Below are positions 25,701 to 36,626 of a stretch of 64,000 bases of DNA, piece by piece. Position 1 is the stretch's first letter; the number at the start of each line of letters is the position of its first letter. The DNA is from Zygnema cylindricum (taxonomy: Eukaryota; Streptophyta; Zygnematophyceae; Zygnematales; Zygnemataceae): the NCBI GenBank assembly GCA_037447655.1, contig JBBHKE010000439.1:1-64000 (forward strand), read 5' to 3'. The position numbers and the translations under genes were made by a program. Under the pieces are notes generated by a model, which had not been told where the DNA came from, ran no database searches, and saw nothing but the letters and a program-made list of their open reading frames with translations.

Positions 25701-28700
25701 CACTACGTAAGCCAATAGCAGCACTGGATAATCAAAGTTATCCATGTTTTTGGCAGCTGAGAGTAAACAGTTTGCAGCTGAACCAAGAATGTGATATCAA
25801 CTGCTAAGGATCCTGTAAAAAACTTGAGAAAAATCTTACTTATAATAATGCAAATATTTTAAGCAGATAATAAACGTATATTTTTGTACCATTAACTGTT
25901 GAGAACCCCATTAAAGACACGAGAAAATCGTTCTAATAAATATGGAAAAAACTGTTAAACAGATTATAAATAACCCAGCTATTGACATGTGTATTTTTGG
26001 ACCACTAACAGCTAAAAATCCTGTGAAAGACGTGAGAAAATCCTACTAATAAAAAATGTAAAACTCTCAGACAGAGTGTAAATAACTCAGCCTTTGACAT
26101 GTGTATTTTCAGAACTTTAAAAGCAAGATAGGCGAAAAAAAATCTTACTGATAAAAATGGGAAAATTCTTAGACAGATTATAAATATCTTAGCAGTTAGC
26201 AAGTGTATTTTTTGTGACAGACAGCTTGTTTTCTCTGGTGGCACCTAAGGCCCCTCCAAGTCACATCTCGTCACGTGATGGGGAGGTTGAAGATGATGAA
26301 GAAGAGTTGGTGAGTCTTGTTAAGCATATTATTAATTCAACATTTTTGGGCCGCATGTTTTGGTCATTTTTTTATCATGCCTTTGTCCTTTTTTGGTCAT
26401 GTAACCCGTTTTTTTGTTTAAATCATGTAGCATGACAAAAAAATGACCAAAAATGTAAATGAGAATATTCTTAGTATTGATGAAGCACATTTTTTTTCCC
26501 TCGATCTTTTTTCGTAATCAGATTGCTGTTGATTCTGATCATTGAAAGTCTGTTCCTTGTAGATTTTTTTGGGGTTTTCTAAGGCACACTGCTTACTTGA
26601 GCACTGACATTTTAACTCTGGGCACCTGTAAACATTTCTTTAAAGAAAATACGGTACAGGTTGACTTAACTGAACTGTGAATGTTTTCTAATCTAGGCCT
26701 AATAGCGGTGAATGATATACTTAATTAGGTCAATATGCCACAACTACCTGAAGAGGTGTTTTCATGTGTGAAATGTTTGTTTCTGTTTTTTATTTATTTT
26801 GCAGCGACTCAAGCTTCCCGAAGGAGCTTCATCTCTCCAATGTGCTATTGGAGACTTTTTGAAAAAGAAACTAAAATTTCCAGGTTGATTTCTCTGGGTT
26901 ACCTTGTGTTTTGGTCGTGATTTTTGGTACTCAAGAGCTTTCGGGAAACGAGGATTGTGCAAAATGGTCATAAAGGGAATGGTTTCGGGTTTTTTAGGGG
27001 GTCACAGTTGTGAGCAAAAGGAAAGTAGAATAAAGAAGTTCCAGATTTCGTTCAGTTATTGTTGTAGTTCGTGGCTCTTAACTATCTCTTCATAACACCC
27101 CGTATCGATTTATTGAATTATTAGGGTCAGCACGTTATTAGAATTAATCACACTGAATTATGTTTTGCCACCTGCCTCATTAAATAGTATTATGGAAACT
27201 AATTTATGATTTTGGACCAAAAAAATGCTCACTCAAAAGGAGTGATAACTCTATAGAGATGGGCAGTGTAGTTTGTTGAGAAATGGAAATCTGGTTATGT
27301 GAATCACATCCCAATTCTAGACTCGTCAGCCGGAAAATAGATTAGTAATTGAGAAAAAACATCCAGTCTACAGCTGGGAATATATCAAAATATCATTGTC
27401 CACACCATTTCATTTACATAATCACAGGGCATTTTTGGAACTGAATGTAAAGCTATGCAGAGGAAATTCATTTGTGGTGGTAGAAGAGATTCATGTTGAG
27501 GTGTATCAATTTTATTGCGCACTGATTTCTTCGGTGTATTGTGGAAATAATCTTGTTTTGGTTGTTCTCCAACACAGATTATTTGCTACTGGTCTTTTTC
27601 TGGCTAAAGCTTCGAACTTGGGCACTTGTTTTCCTTTGGATTCTTATGGCACCTGTCGTCCAGCAGTGGGAACTCGGTCCGATTTATGTGAGGAAGCACC
27701 TCTTAACAACCCTAAAAAAAGTTGCTGTTCTAAAAATAATTAATGTGAGGTAGCACGTCTCTAAAACTTCTAAAGACGTCTGTGATAAAGTACCTTTCTA
27801 AAACATTCTTTTGTGATTTAGCACGTGTACTAAATAGACTTTTTTTTGTGAGAAAGCGCCCGTTTTCAAACTCGAAATGACCTTGTTGTGAGAAAGCAAC
27901 TCTTCAAATACTTTAAAAGATTTAATTTTTATAAGAAATCGCCTTTCTACACTTCTTTTGTGACAAACTATCTCTTAAGACTGTAAAAGACTCTTTTTAT
28001 TAGTAGGAACCTCTCTAACCTACAAGAACTATATTTTGTGAGATACCTCCTCTCTGAAACTCTTAACTTTTATGTAAGAAAGTCTCTAAAACTGTAAAAT
28101 CCTTTCTTGTGAGAAAGGGCCTCATTAAAACTGTAAAAGACTTCACTTTGTGAGTAATCACCTCATAAAATAAATCTCTAAAATACTTCTTTGTGAGAAA
28201 GCCTCACTAAAACGTCGAAATTATTTTTGCACCTCTTTAAATCTAAAAGAATTTTATGTGATTAAGAACTCCTGTCAAATCCTAAAAGACCTGTAAGCAA
28301 GGCTTGTCAATTTGAGTCAAAGCACATTTAAAGCAAATTTAAGTTGTAAAAATTAATTCTGTAAAAGTTAAATAAAGACATTATTTTCTCGTAGAACGCG
28401 CGAGAAAGAGTCTCTATGACGAGATCTGCCATTTTTTCATTTCTCATTGTCATTTTCATTGTCATTTTCATTTTCATTTCCTTTTTCAATTTCATTTTCA
28501 TTTTCGTTCTTGTTTCCATCTCCATTCTTTTTTTTTATTAACATTTTCATTTCCATTTCCATATATGCATTTTCTTTTTCATTTTTTTTTATTCATTATT
28601 TTTTCTAAAAAAGTTCACGTGCTATCCAGATCCTTTTCACTTGCTTTGCCCTCATCTTTTTGAATCTTGGAAGACGAGAAGCTGGAGAAGCAAGGTGAGT

Positions 28701-29805
28701 TTTTGTTTTTCTTTTTAAACAATGCTTGTGTTTTATGAATTGATATCGTTATTGTTTTTCTTTAAATTTTTTCTATTATTTTTTTTACTTTTTAAGCTGA
28801 ACCTTTTTAGAGAAACAAGGGTTAAGGGTACGCTTAATAAAAGGTGTTGCGTAATATATGGGGAGTTCCAATTTTTTTACGCGACAAGAGTTTCAAGACT
28901 TGTCTTTTAGGTGAACTGAGTCTAATATCGAAACTATTCGTAGGAAAAACTGGATTTTTTTTTTTTTTTTTTGCAACAGAATTTGGGCTGAAGCTTCTTC
29001 TTTCCTCGAGCATATTAAAAATTCTAAGAAAACCTGAAAAACTCTGAAAAACCCTGAAAACCCTCAAACCCTAAAACAAGCCGTAATATCCTGAAAATCC
29101 TAAAAAACCCTCAAAAGACCTTACAAATCTTAACCCTAAAAAAACCCTGAACCCTAAAAGAAGCTTAAAAAAAAATCAATTGAAATCCCCAGCCAGCTTG
29201 TTCCTCCTATCAACTCCGTTGGCCTGTGAATATTTTATTCAAAAAAATTTCCTTTTTGACTGAATATTCTGCGATAGGAATAAATTTGAAATTTTAGTTG
29301 AATAAAACAGTGAGATTTTCAACTTTAATTCAGCATCCGACTCCTTTTACTTGTTTGTAAACCAATTTTATTATTTTGTGGACTGGGATTTCAATTCTTT
29401 TCATGGTTAAAAATCAGAAAAGGGGGCATTTAAGACCATGTGTCAGAAAATTTGGAGATAATTTTTGGTTAGACTGTGTTTGAATTATGTTCTTTCCCTG
29501 TCCGTTTTTCTTTTTCTTTTTTTTCAAAACTTTTTTTTTTTCGGTGGAGGAATCGTATAGGTCAAGTACTTTAATCTGTATCCAATTGGGGCATAGGAGA
29601 ATCTAGGCATAAATTAGGCATAAGTTAGACAGAAATTGTTAAAATTAAATTTGTGCTTGTTTACTTTCTATGTTAACTTTTTGTTTTTTCTGTTTTTTTT
29701 TTGTTTTTTAGTGCGTACTCCATTTTCAACGAAAATTTCCGAGAACTTCCGGGTACATTGAATGCGGACAGACTTGATCAGGACATTAGGGCTGGTCAGT
29801 TTTGA
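22757..29805 (+). CDS. Ubiquitin-like and SAYSvFN domain membrane protein
   Basis: Six exons join in phase: 22757-22828, 23434-23566, 26221-26309, 26805-26883, 27578-27687 with 28630-28694 following, then 29712-29805; counting that pair separately gives seven coding segments and 213 residues. Residues 1-78 form a ubiquitin-like domain (TVTVKVPGATRK, QIKLVLNGKSLQ, LADGDSLFSLVAPK). An acidic linker (GEVEDDEEEL) and basic helix follow. Two hydrophobic stretches span about 126-152 (TWALVFLWILMAPVV) and 160-175. The SAYSIFN motif is at 183-189, then NFRELPGTLNADRLDQDIRAG to the end. This tail is diagnostic of the SAYSvFN family. The animal member SAYSD1 is an ER translocon-associated sensor of UFMylated stalled ribosomes; a similar role here is inference. 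Several introns hold tandem arrays and MITEs. Confidence 0.93.
23165..23275. repeat. Short tandem repeat in intron 1
   Basis: About five degenerate copies of a TTAAAATCAAATAACTTAG-like unit lie upstream of the second coding exon of the UBL-SAYSvFN gene. Confidence 0.8.
23766..24186. mobile_element. hAT-like MITE with 8-bp duplication, in an intron
   Basis: The ends carry TAGTGTTGTGTATCGG and its inverse CCGATACACAACACTA. The left end has an extra TAGTG. The flanks are identical 8-bp duplications, GTTTTTAG, at 23758-23765 and 24187-24194. It is inserted in intron 2 of the UBL-SAYSvFN gene and belongs to the family at 16329 and 32881. Confidence 0.93.
24478..24852. mobile_element. MITE of the TACAGT family, degenerate, in an intron
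   Basis: The left end TACAGTGCCCATCGTTATTA is roughly matched by an inverted right end (TACACCGTGAATTGTTATTA). Internal TTAGTGTTAAAAACACTATT repeats are also seen. It lies in intron 2 of the UBL-SAYSvFN gene. Confidence 0.65.
25800..26220. repeat. About 105-bp tandem array ending at a splice acceptor
   Basis: Four degenerate units start at about 25801, 25896, 26008 and 26113, with periods of 95-112 bp. Each contains AATCCTGTGAAAGACGTGAGA-like, CAGATTATAAATAA and TTGACATGTGTATTTTT-like parts. The last unit ends exactly at the acceptor of the third coding exon (TTTTTTGTGACAG). Earlier junctions resemble it, for example GTGTATTTTCAG. Confidence 0.85.
27688..28290. repeat. About 38-bp tandem array starting at a splice donor
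   Basis: About 16 degenerate copies of GTGAGAAAGCACCTCTCTAA. The first copy begins with the donor GTGAGGAAGC directly after the exon ending at 27687. Many later copies keep GTGAG. Confidence 0.87.
28432..28595. repeat. TTTTCA/TTTCCATTTCC simple repeat
   Basis: A hexanucleotide-like repeat (CATTTTCATTTTCA) lies just upstream of the acceptor of the exon at 28630-28694. Confidence 0.9.
29030..29165. repeat. CCCTAAA/CCCTGAAA-like degenerate repeat in an intron
   Basis: Runs such as AACCCTAAAAAAACCCTGAA recall the plant telomere unit CCCTAAA but are too degenerate to be a clear interstitial telomere. It lies in the last intron of the UBL-SAYSvFN gene. Confidence 0.6.
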
Positions 29806-30180
29806 TTGGATGCTGTGTACAAAAAAAATCACCAAAAACTACGATATAAGTTAGATTTCATCTTTGAATGCTATTTAGTGTGCTTTTGTTGTGGGGGAGA
29901 GGTTAAAGTTCTCCTCTTTTTCCTTAAATAGTATATTATGTATTTTTGCTGTTTTTATCAAATTCTGGAAAGTTCAAACAATTTGTTTACAAGAAAACAT
30001 TTGCCTTGTTTGGTTCAAGGCTTGCAAAACTTACAATAAATACTGGGATATTGTTCTAATTCTTAGCCAACCAAAACAGGTTCTTTTTTATTGTCACTAC
30101 CACCCATGGTTAGATCAAATACTGCACTGCACATTGTTAATAACACTATTTAAGGGAGTATAGTGCAGGATAAATTAAAA
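29806..30180. other. 3' flank of the UBL-SAYSvFN gene
   Basis: AT-rich and presumably includes the 3' untranslated region. No clear poly(A) signal was singled out. Near 30110-30170 is a small GTTAATAACACTATTTAAGG motif shared with the intron MITE at 24478. Confidence 0.5.
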
Positions 30181-31425
30181 GAGCACGATGGTAAACCATC
30201 TGAGGCTGGGGGTACAAAAGGGGTGGCATGACCAACACTGAAAAACAACAATAAGAAACAAAAAGAGCGACGAGAACACAAAAAAATGGAAGCAACAACA
30301 AGGAAAATAAAAGCACACTAACTCAAAATGAAAAGCGCTGCAACTCACTAAAATAAAACAACAAACCCCAACCCCAACCCTAACTCAATTAAATATCTAC
30401 GAAAAACAACCCCGTAAGTCCCCCTAGCCCGGGGGAGCACGTTGAGGGAGTTCCGGAGCACGGCGAAGAAGAGAAGAGGCGTTGAGGGGAGTCGATCGGA
30501 GGAGAATAGAAGCCTGAACTCGTTGTAGAGCCACAGATAAGCGTTGACGGTAAAAAGAAGTAAGGACCGAAGGAGGAGGGCTCCCAGGTCCTCGCCGCTC
30601 GAAAGCACGTCGAGCACAAGTACGGAGAAACTCGTCCAGTACAACACCCAAACAACCAAAGATCTCGACCGCTATCGGAATAAAGTCATCCATAGGGTCC
30701 CGGTGGGCATAATCACGCTCCTTCGCCTTAGCAGCATCACGAGTTGCCACCCGAAGATGTCGAGCTGCCTGACCAACAACTGTGGCTGAAGTAGGGTTCG
30801 CCAGAACAATATCACCGAAAATGCGACGGGCACCATCAAGCAAAACAACATCGATCCGACGCGAGGGAATAATATGAGAAACCTCTCGACGCACAGAAAA
30901 GCCCCCTTCTGAAGCGATAGTGGCAACGGCGTCTCGAATAGTGTCGTGCGCCTGGATCAAATCTCCCCCATGGGAGCAACGAAGCAAATGGACACCATCG
31001 GGCCCCAAGACACGACCACATGCACAAACAACAGAGCCAAGTAAAGGAGGATGGGGGAGGCCAATGCGAAACCGAAGGGCGGTGGTGAACTGAGCTGGTG
31101 AGAATCGGAGAGTGGAAAAAATAGGTGTGGCAAAAAGCCAAGACCCAGAACCAGGTCCACCACAAGAGAGAAGACGGGCACGAGAAGAATTGGAGGGAAG
31201 CGCCTTGAGAAGCTCGGATTTAATGGTGGCGACAACCCGATCGGAAATCGATTCCTGGACACGCTCAACAGATTTTGTAACAAGGGTCGAGAAAATCGGC
31301 ACATCCACAAGGGAATGGGGAGGAAGAGAACGTGACGCGTCCAATAGAGATCGCTGGAAGGCGAACACACCGTCTGAAACCCGGGGGATAACAGTAGCTA
31401 GAACGGGGGTGTCCCCAGCCAAGAA
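30181..31425 (-). pseudogene. Non-LTR retrotransposon C-terminal half (RLE type), truncated by gap
   Basis: A 332-codon open frame (30424-31422) runs into the assembly gap, so it has no real start. After a region like the end of a LINE reverse transcriptase (LLSCGGPGSGSWLFATP, FTTALRFRIGLPHPP) comes a zinc-finger motif CACGRVLGPDGVHLLRC. An endonuclease-like part follows: DTIRDAVATIA, VRREV, then RRIDVVLLDGARRIFGDIVLANP in two blocks. The order resembles the restriction-enzyme-like endonuclease of R2-group LINEs, with I where the family usually has P in RPD. The 3' end on the minus strand finishes with a small hairpin, GATGGTTTACCATC. A second fragment is at 39657-40005. The G+C content is well above its surroundings. 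Confidence 0.78.
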
Positions 31426-31435
31426 NNNNNNNNNN
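31426..31435. other. Assembly gap (10 N)
   Basis: Ten N bases. The LINE open frame runs into it from the left, while the right side is AT-rich, so the real missing length is unknown. Confidence 0.99.
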
Positions 31436-32872
31436 TGTTGTATATTACGTTAATTAGATTGTATTATTTTGTATGCTTACTTAAAAGTATACTCCCTTTA
31501 GATAACAATATCTTGTAATAATTGCTTACACTGTGATCGAATTATTTATAATTTTTTCTTTCTTTATGTTCAAATCAATAAAAATAAACACTATACAGTT
31601 TTATTGATTTGATTTATGTTAAGTTCAAATAATTTTTAATCGTAATAAATACTTACATAATTAAATAATGAATTTACTTGATAAAATAGAGCCATAATTA
31701 TCATATAAGAGTAGTGTATAAATAGTCAACATTTAATCAATACACAGATTAATAGATAATATTAATTACTTAATAAAAGTAGAAAATAAAGTGAAAGATT
31801 TTAATAATTTTTTTGGGAAAATCATGTATTTATTCAAATAGAATATTGGCTGAATAAAATACACAAATGAAAACTAAATCCAAAAACATAAAAAATCAAC
31901 GAATCGTAAAAAAATATAAACATCTTCATAATTAAGTAACAACAGAAGTAAAACAAATAATTTTGTATATAGGCTACCATTTTTCATGTTTTTGCTACTT
32001 TTTTCTACCAGCTTGTAGCATAAGTAAAGAAGATGGCTGTAAACCTATAAATTGAATCTATTACAGAAAACACCGAAAACAGACAACCTAATTCTACAAC
32101 AAAAAAGTAAATCTAATCAATTACTAGGAAGACGTTTCGCCTCGTGCGCTCCTTCCTGTTCATTCAAACAAGAGAAACAACAATCAACAGGAGAAAGAAG
32201 AGAAAGAACAATAAACAGAATTAAAAAAAAAAAACAAAAACAATAGAAACCGAAAATCAACGAAAACTTAACACCTATAGAAATAATGCAACAGATTTTT
32301 CCCTCATACCTTACTATTTTCACGGCTGATAAGATACGTTGCTGTCATCACCACTCTTCCTTTCGGCGATCTTACATACGGCATCGACCAGACGACGTCT
32401 TTCTTCAGCTTCTTCTTGAAAACGACGTTCGTTCCTCTCCCAATTTGCCGTAAGCAATTCCCCGAATGTGGTCATCGTCTCTTTCGTTTCTTTTACGGAC
32501 ATTTTTTTAGTTTTTTTACATTTTTTTACGGACATTTTGGCTACCGTTTACAGTGGATTGTTTTTTGCCAATACGTGGGTGTTTCGAATTTCCACCCTTC
32601 TTCTGCGTGGTTCTTTTCCGATGACCACCTACAAGACTCATGCAAAAACATATAGGTGTTAGCAGCCATGAAAAATATATGAGGAAGATTATACGAAGAA
32701 GTTCGTAAGAATAAGAGACGAAAATTATAAGATGTATAGAAAAAGTACGAAAGGAGATGAATTGAAGGATAGAATTAGAAGGAGAAGCACGGATGGATGA
32801 AAACAGAAATAAATAGAAGGAATAGAAGAGAAGAAGAAGAAGAGAGGTTTTTAGTATCTACAGTTAGTGCCT
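31436..32872. other. Intergenic AT-rich stretch
   Basis: No gene recognised. Short open frames near 32050-32660 have no recognisable domain. Confidence 0.55.
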
Positions 32873-32880
32873 GTAATTAC

Positions 32881-33691
32881 TAGTGTTGGGTATCGGGTAA
32901 TTTCATATCGCGATAATTTCGATATTCGATATATCGAATATCGATCGAGCAAACTTCTCGATATATCGTACCGAGACCAACAAAAATTATCGCGATATAT
33001 ATCGCAATATATAGTGTTTTTTAAATTTAATATTTTATATAATATGTTATTTTAGCGACGAAGACAAATTGTTTGATACGCGACGTACGACGTGATTTTC
33101 GTTCCGTGACTTAAAGGTAGACGCCGCAAAATGTAACCAACAAAAAAGTAATAATTCCGTAATTCATATTAATAATTATTTAGTACGTAGAGATTTCACA
33201 TACGAAAAGGTCACACTAATTAAGTCAAAGTATAATCTGAAAAAAGAAATTGTACACTGTTTTTTTCATGCTTTCAAAATACCTACCAATCTGCAGGCAT
33301 TTTTGCAGGCATCCTGCATTTTTGCAGGCATCTACCAACCTGCAGATTGGTAGCCATTACAGCTTATCCATTTCCAGCGACTAATATTATAGAAAGGTTA
33401 CACTTTTAGTTTTCTCCATGGGTTCCCAAGGGATGGGAGGTAGCATGGGAGGTGAAGAGGATAATGACACTGAAATGCTTCCGGATATTTACTACCAGCT
33501 GCAGCAGCATTAGTTCTAACAGCAGTAGCAAAAATAGTTTTAATTTTTTGTTTTAAAAAGCCTCGATATATCGACGATACGATATATCGACGATATATCG
33601 CGATATTTAGCTTTTCGATATATCGATTATCGGGTACCTGAAATTCGATATATATCGAATATCGGCAAATGGTCCTTGATATCCAACACTA
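32881..33691. mobile_element. hAT-like MITE with 8-bp duplication
   Basis: The ends TAGTGTTGGGTATCG and, inverted, TAGTGTTGGATATC match the family at 16329 and 23766. The flanks are GTAATTAC at 32873-32880 and 33692-33699, an exact 8-bp duplication that is itself a palindrome. An internal hairpin of 15 bp lies at 33283-33297 and 33339-33353 (CTACCAATCTGCAGG). Confidence 0.93.
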
Positions 33692-33699
33692 GTAATTAC

Positions 33700-34380
33700 A
33701 GTTCAGTTTTAGTAATACACATATAATTAATGCCTACTACGACTAAAATAAACTGAACACAATATAAAAAACCCAAAAAAAACACAATTACTGTTCAGTT
33801 TTATTAATACATATATAATTAATGCCTACTACTACTAAATAAACTGAACACAATATAAAAAAAACAGAAAACAGAAAAGAAAACACCCCAAAAAAAAACA
33901 GACAACTTAGGAAAAACCAAAAAAAGACAAAATGACGGTTCAGTTTTATTAATACATATATAATTAATGCCTACTACTACTAGAAATACCTGAAATCATT
34001 ATACAACAAAAAAAGATAAGAGAAAAAATAACACCCTAAAAAAACAGAACCCTTCAACAAAAAACATAACTTAGGAACTAAAACAACACAATTACGACTC
34101 ATTTTTACTAATATACGTATAATGAAAGCCTACTAATACTAAAAAAAACTGAACACAATATATATGAAAAAAAAAATTAGAAAACAAAACAGCTTGAAAA
34201 GAAAAATAAACGTATACTAAAAATAAAACTTATAAAATACTAATAAAACAACTCAATTACGGTTCAGTTTTATTAATATACGTATAATTGATGCCTACTA
34301 CGACTAAACAAAACTGAAACAATCTAAAAGAAAAACAGAAAAGAGAGAATAAACAACGCAAAAAAAAAAAACAGAAAACT
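33700..34380. repeat. Five-copy tandem repeat, GTTCAGTTTTATTAATAC unit
   Basis: Copies begin near 33700, 33792, 33936, 34094 and 34259. Each carries GTTCAGTTTTATTAATAC, then ATATAATTAATGCCTACTAC and AAACTGAACACAATATA. The spacing is 90-165 bp, varied by A-rich stretches. GTTCAGTTT and AAACTGAAC form an inverted pair within each unit. Confidence 0.85.
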
Positions 34381-34939
34381 TAAACAAAAAACAGAAATTA
34401 GAAAATACAAAACAACAACAGAAAAAGCAAAACGACAAGAAAAAGAAGAAAGCCGGCCTATTATATTGCAGTAAATCACTCCAAAAAATGTGTGGTTTTT
34501 GGAATACGTGGAACTTGTGGGGAAGGACAATGAGAAGGAGAAGAAGAAGGAGAAATAGAAGGAGGAATAGAGGGAGAAGAAGAAGGAGAAGGAGACGGAA
34601 ACGGAAACATAAAAACAAAAAACAAAAAATCCGAAAAAAAAAAATCCGAAAAAAAAAAATTCCTAAACAAAAAACACTGTTGCATTAGTGTCTTTGTCGT
34701 TGATGCCTCCTCCTTGAAGGTTTATAGGATCCCCCCTGCTGCGGCCATTTTCTTTTTCTTCGAGGTTAACATGATTTCGTTCAAGTGTCTTGCGACCAAA
34801 GGGTGTTATGCTTACAGGAAAACGCAGTACCGGATAAAGGACAAGTGGGTTAAAGCTGCCACCCGGGAAAGACATCCTAATATAAATAAAAAAATATACA
34901 AAGAAAGTAATTTGAAAAGTTGAATCAAGCTTCACCACA

Positions 34940-35290
34940 TGTTTCTTTATGTAATAACCTTCAGCCAGCGTGGCCGAAAGCACATGGCGTATACGACGTG
35001 TTCGGTTCTCATCGCTGTTGGCGATTTTTTTTACTTTTCACTTGTACGTCGCGCACATCGTCCAGTTTGAAGAGGAGGCGAGGAGAGTCTCTTGAAACGG
35101 GACGATGTGCGCGATTGCTTCGCGAATCTAAAAAAGTTAAAAATCCAACGGTCGATACGTACGCCTATAATGTTGGAGCCATCCAGTAAACATGTTTCCT
35201 CATGGTTCTTCTGACAAAAAAAAATGGTACGAAATCGTACAACTTCCAGTAAACAACCCCACTTTTCCGTAATGGAAGTGCACCCTCATT
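34940..35290. mobile_element. Partial Harbinger-like MITE, inverted relative to 170-920
   Basis: The end CCAGTAAACAACCCCACTTTT near 35240-35265 and the block GCACATGGCGTATACGACGT match the element at 170-920 in reverse. Its other end is not visible. A 15-bp inverted repeat, TCGCGCACATCGTCC, lies at 35049-35063 and 35100-35114. Confidence 0.6.
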
Positions 35291-35489
35291 TGCATCAGTT
35301 TTTCCTACGTAAACCATCTTTTCTTCGTGCACAGTCGTCGGATATTAATCCGACGGCTGCAGTGGGAAACGTAAGTTTCTCACCTTCTGATTGGCTGCCT
35401 ATTAATGGAAATCGTACACGATGCACGGAGAAAAGCTAGATAAAAATTTAAAAGTGACAAAAAGAACGTTAGACGCAATTCACAGAAGG

Positions 35490-35728
35490 TACAGTACACC
35501 GTGTATCGCTATTAGTGTTAATAAATTTTTCGTCACTTAAAATATATTTTCTCCGTACACTCTTGTCCGATTTTTAATTTTAAGACCGCCAATCGGAAGC
35601 TGAGAATCTCAACTTTCAATAGCAACCGTCAGATCTAAAAACCGACATGCGTGTACGGAGAAAAGATGTTTAAACTTTAAAGAGACGAACAAAACACCAA
35701 CAATAATAGCGATTCACGGTATACTGTA
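35490..35728. mobile_element. Short MITE with TACAGTA ends
   Basis: This is the most intact copy of the family: left TACAGTACACCGTGTATCGC, right inverse TACAGTATACCGTGAATCGC, 239 bp. TA dinucleotides at the ends would fit a mariner-type TA duplication. Confidence 0.85.
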
Positions 35729-35847
35729 GTTGGAAGTCGGAGTGTCCAGTCGCAGTTGCGATCGCTGCCGCAGATGTTGTGACACGTGGCATATGGCAGT
35801 TGACAACTGGCAGTTTGAGCGGTTTGCGATTTTCACTTTCCGAATTA

Positions 35848-36626
35848 GGGTGCGTCTCTATGTGCTTAAGTAAGGGTTTTTTTCTGTCGTTTTCCTGTAA
35901 AACTTAGAGCGGTACCGCGTAAGTTTCAACCGTACAATAAAATAGAAAAAAAGAGAAGTACATTTTGCGTCATCATCGGATTTAAAATGTACTACATCTT
36001 GTCGTGTTGTGTTCTTCGACCCACTTCGACGACAAAAAACGTCATCTTCAACCTTATCTTTAAAATACAGGGCCGATGTGATTTAAAATTAAGGATTTTT
36101 TATAAACAAATAGGAACGCGTATTCGCACGTGTAACGTTTTGTTCAAAAAATTCAAACGATTTCAAGCGACGTGGAAGTGTACGCGATTCTCTATGTTTT
36201 GTCCGTTTTTGTTTAATACGACAAAGAGAAGTACACAGTTTGTTTTGTTTTGTCCGTTTCCATCCGGTACGGAATTTTTTTTTGCAGGGGTCTCAAGGTT
36301 CCGATGCCATTTCACGTCGAGCCGACAATAGACGCAAAGTCAAAACGCATCTTCTTGAACCGTGAAACGGCACAGGCTGGAGGGCGGTAGGTCTACAATG
36401 TCACGAAAAATCACGCGACGTCACAAGCAGTTACGAAAAATGACGTGGGTCATCACAGATTGTAGACGTTGCCAGCCGTCACGGGCATTGTCGACGTATA
36501 CAGTCGTCACGCCCTAAGTGACGATTTCGTTTGGTACACATAGGGACACCCGAAATCCGGGTCCGCCGGATCTGCGCTAAAAAACAAAAAAAAATCTCTA
36601 AGTTTGAAGTACATAGAGACGCACCC
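35848..36626. mobile_element. Harbinger-like MITE with TTA duplication
   Basis: The inverted ends GGGTGCGTCTCTATGTGCTT and (right, inverted) GGGTGCGTCTCTATGTACTT are flanked by TTA at 35845-35847 and 36627-36629. It is non-coding. Confidence 0.88.

Noticed and set aside
29030-29165. Interstitial telomere in the last intron of the UBL-SAYSvFN gene
   Set aside because: The CCCTAAA-like units are too irregular, and CCCTGAAA variants dominate.
33700-34380. Regularly spaced repeats, considered as a CRISPR array
   Set aside because: Units are long, degenerate and unevenly spaced with A-rich spacers, and the window is a plant nuclear genome.
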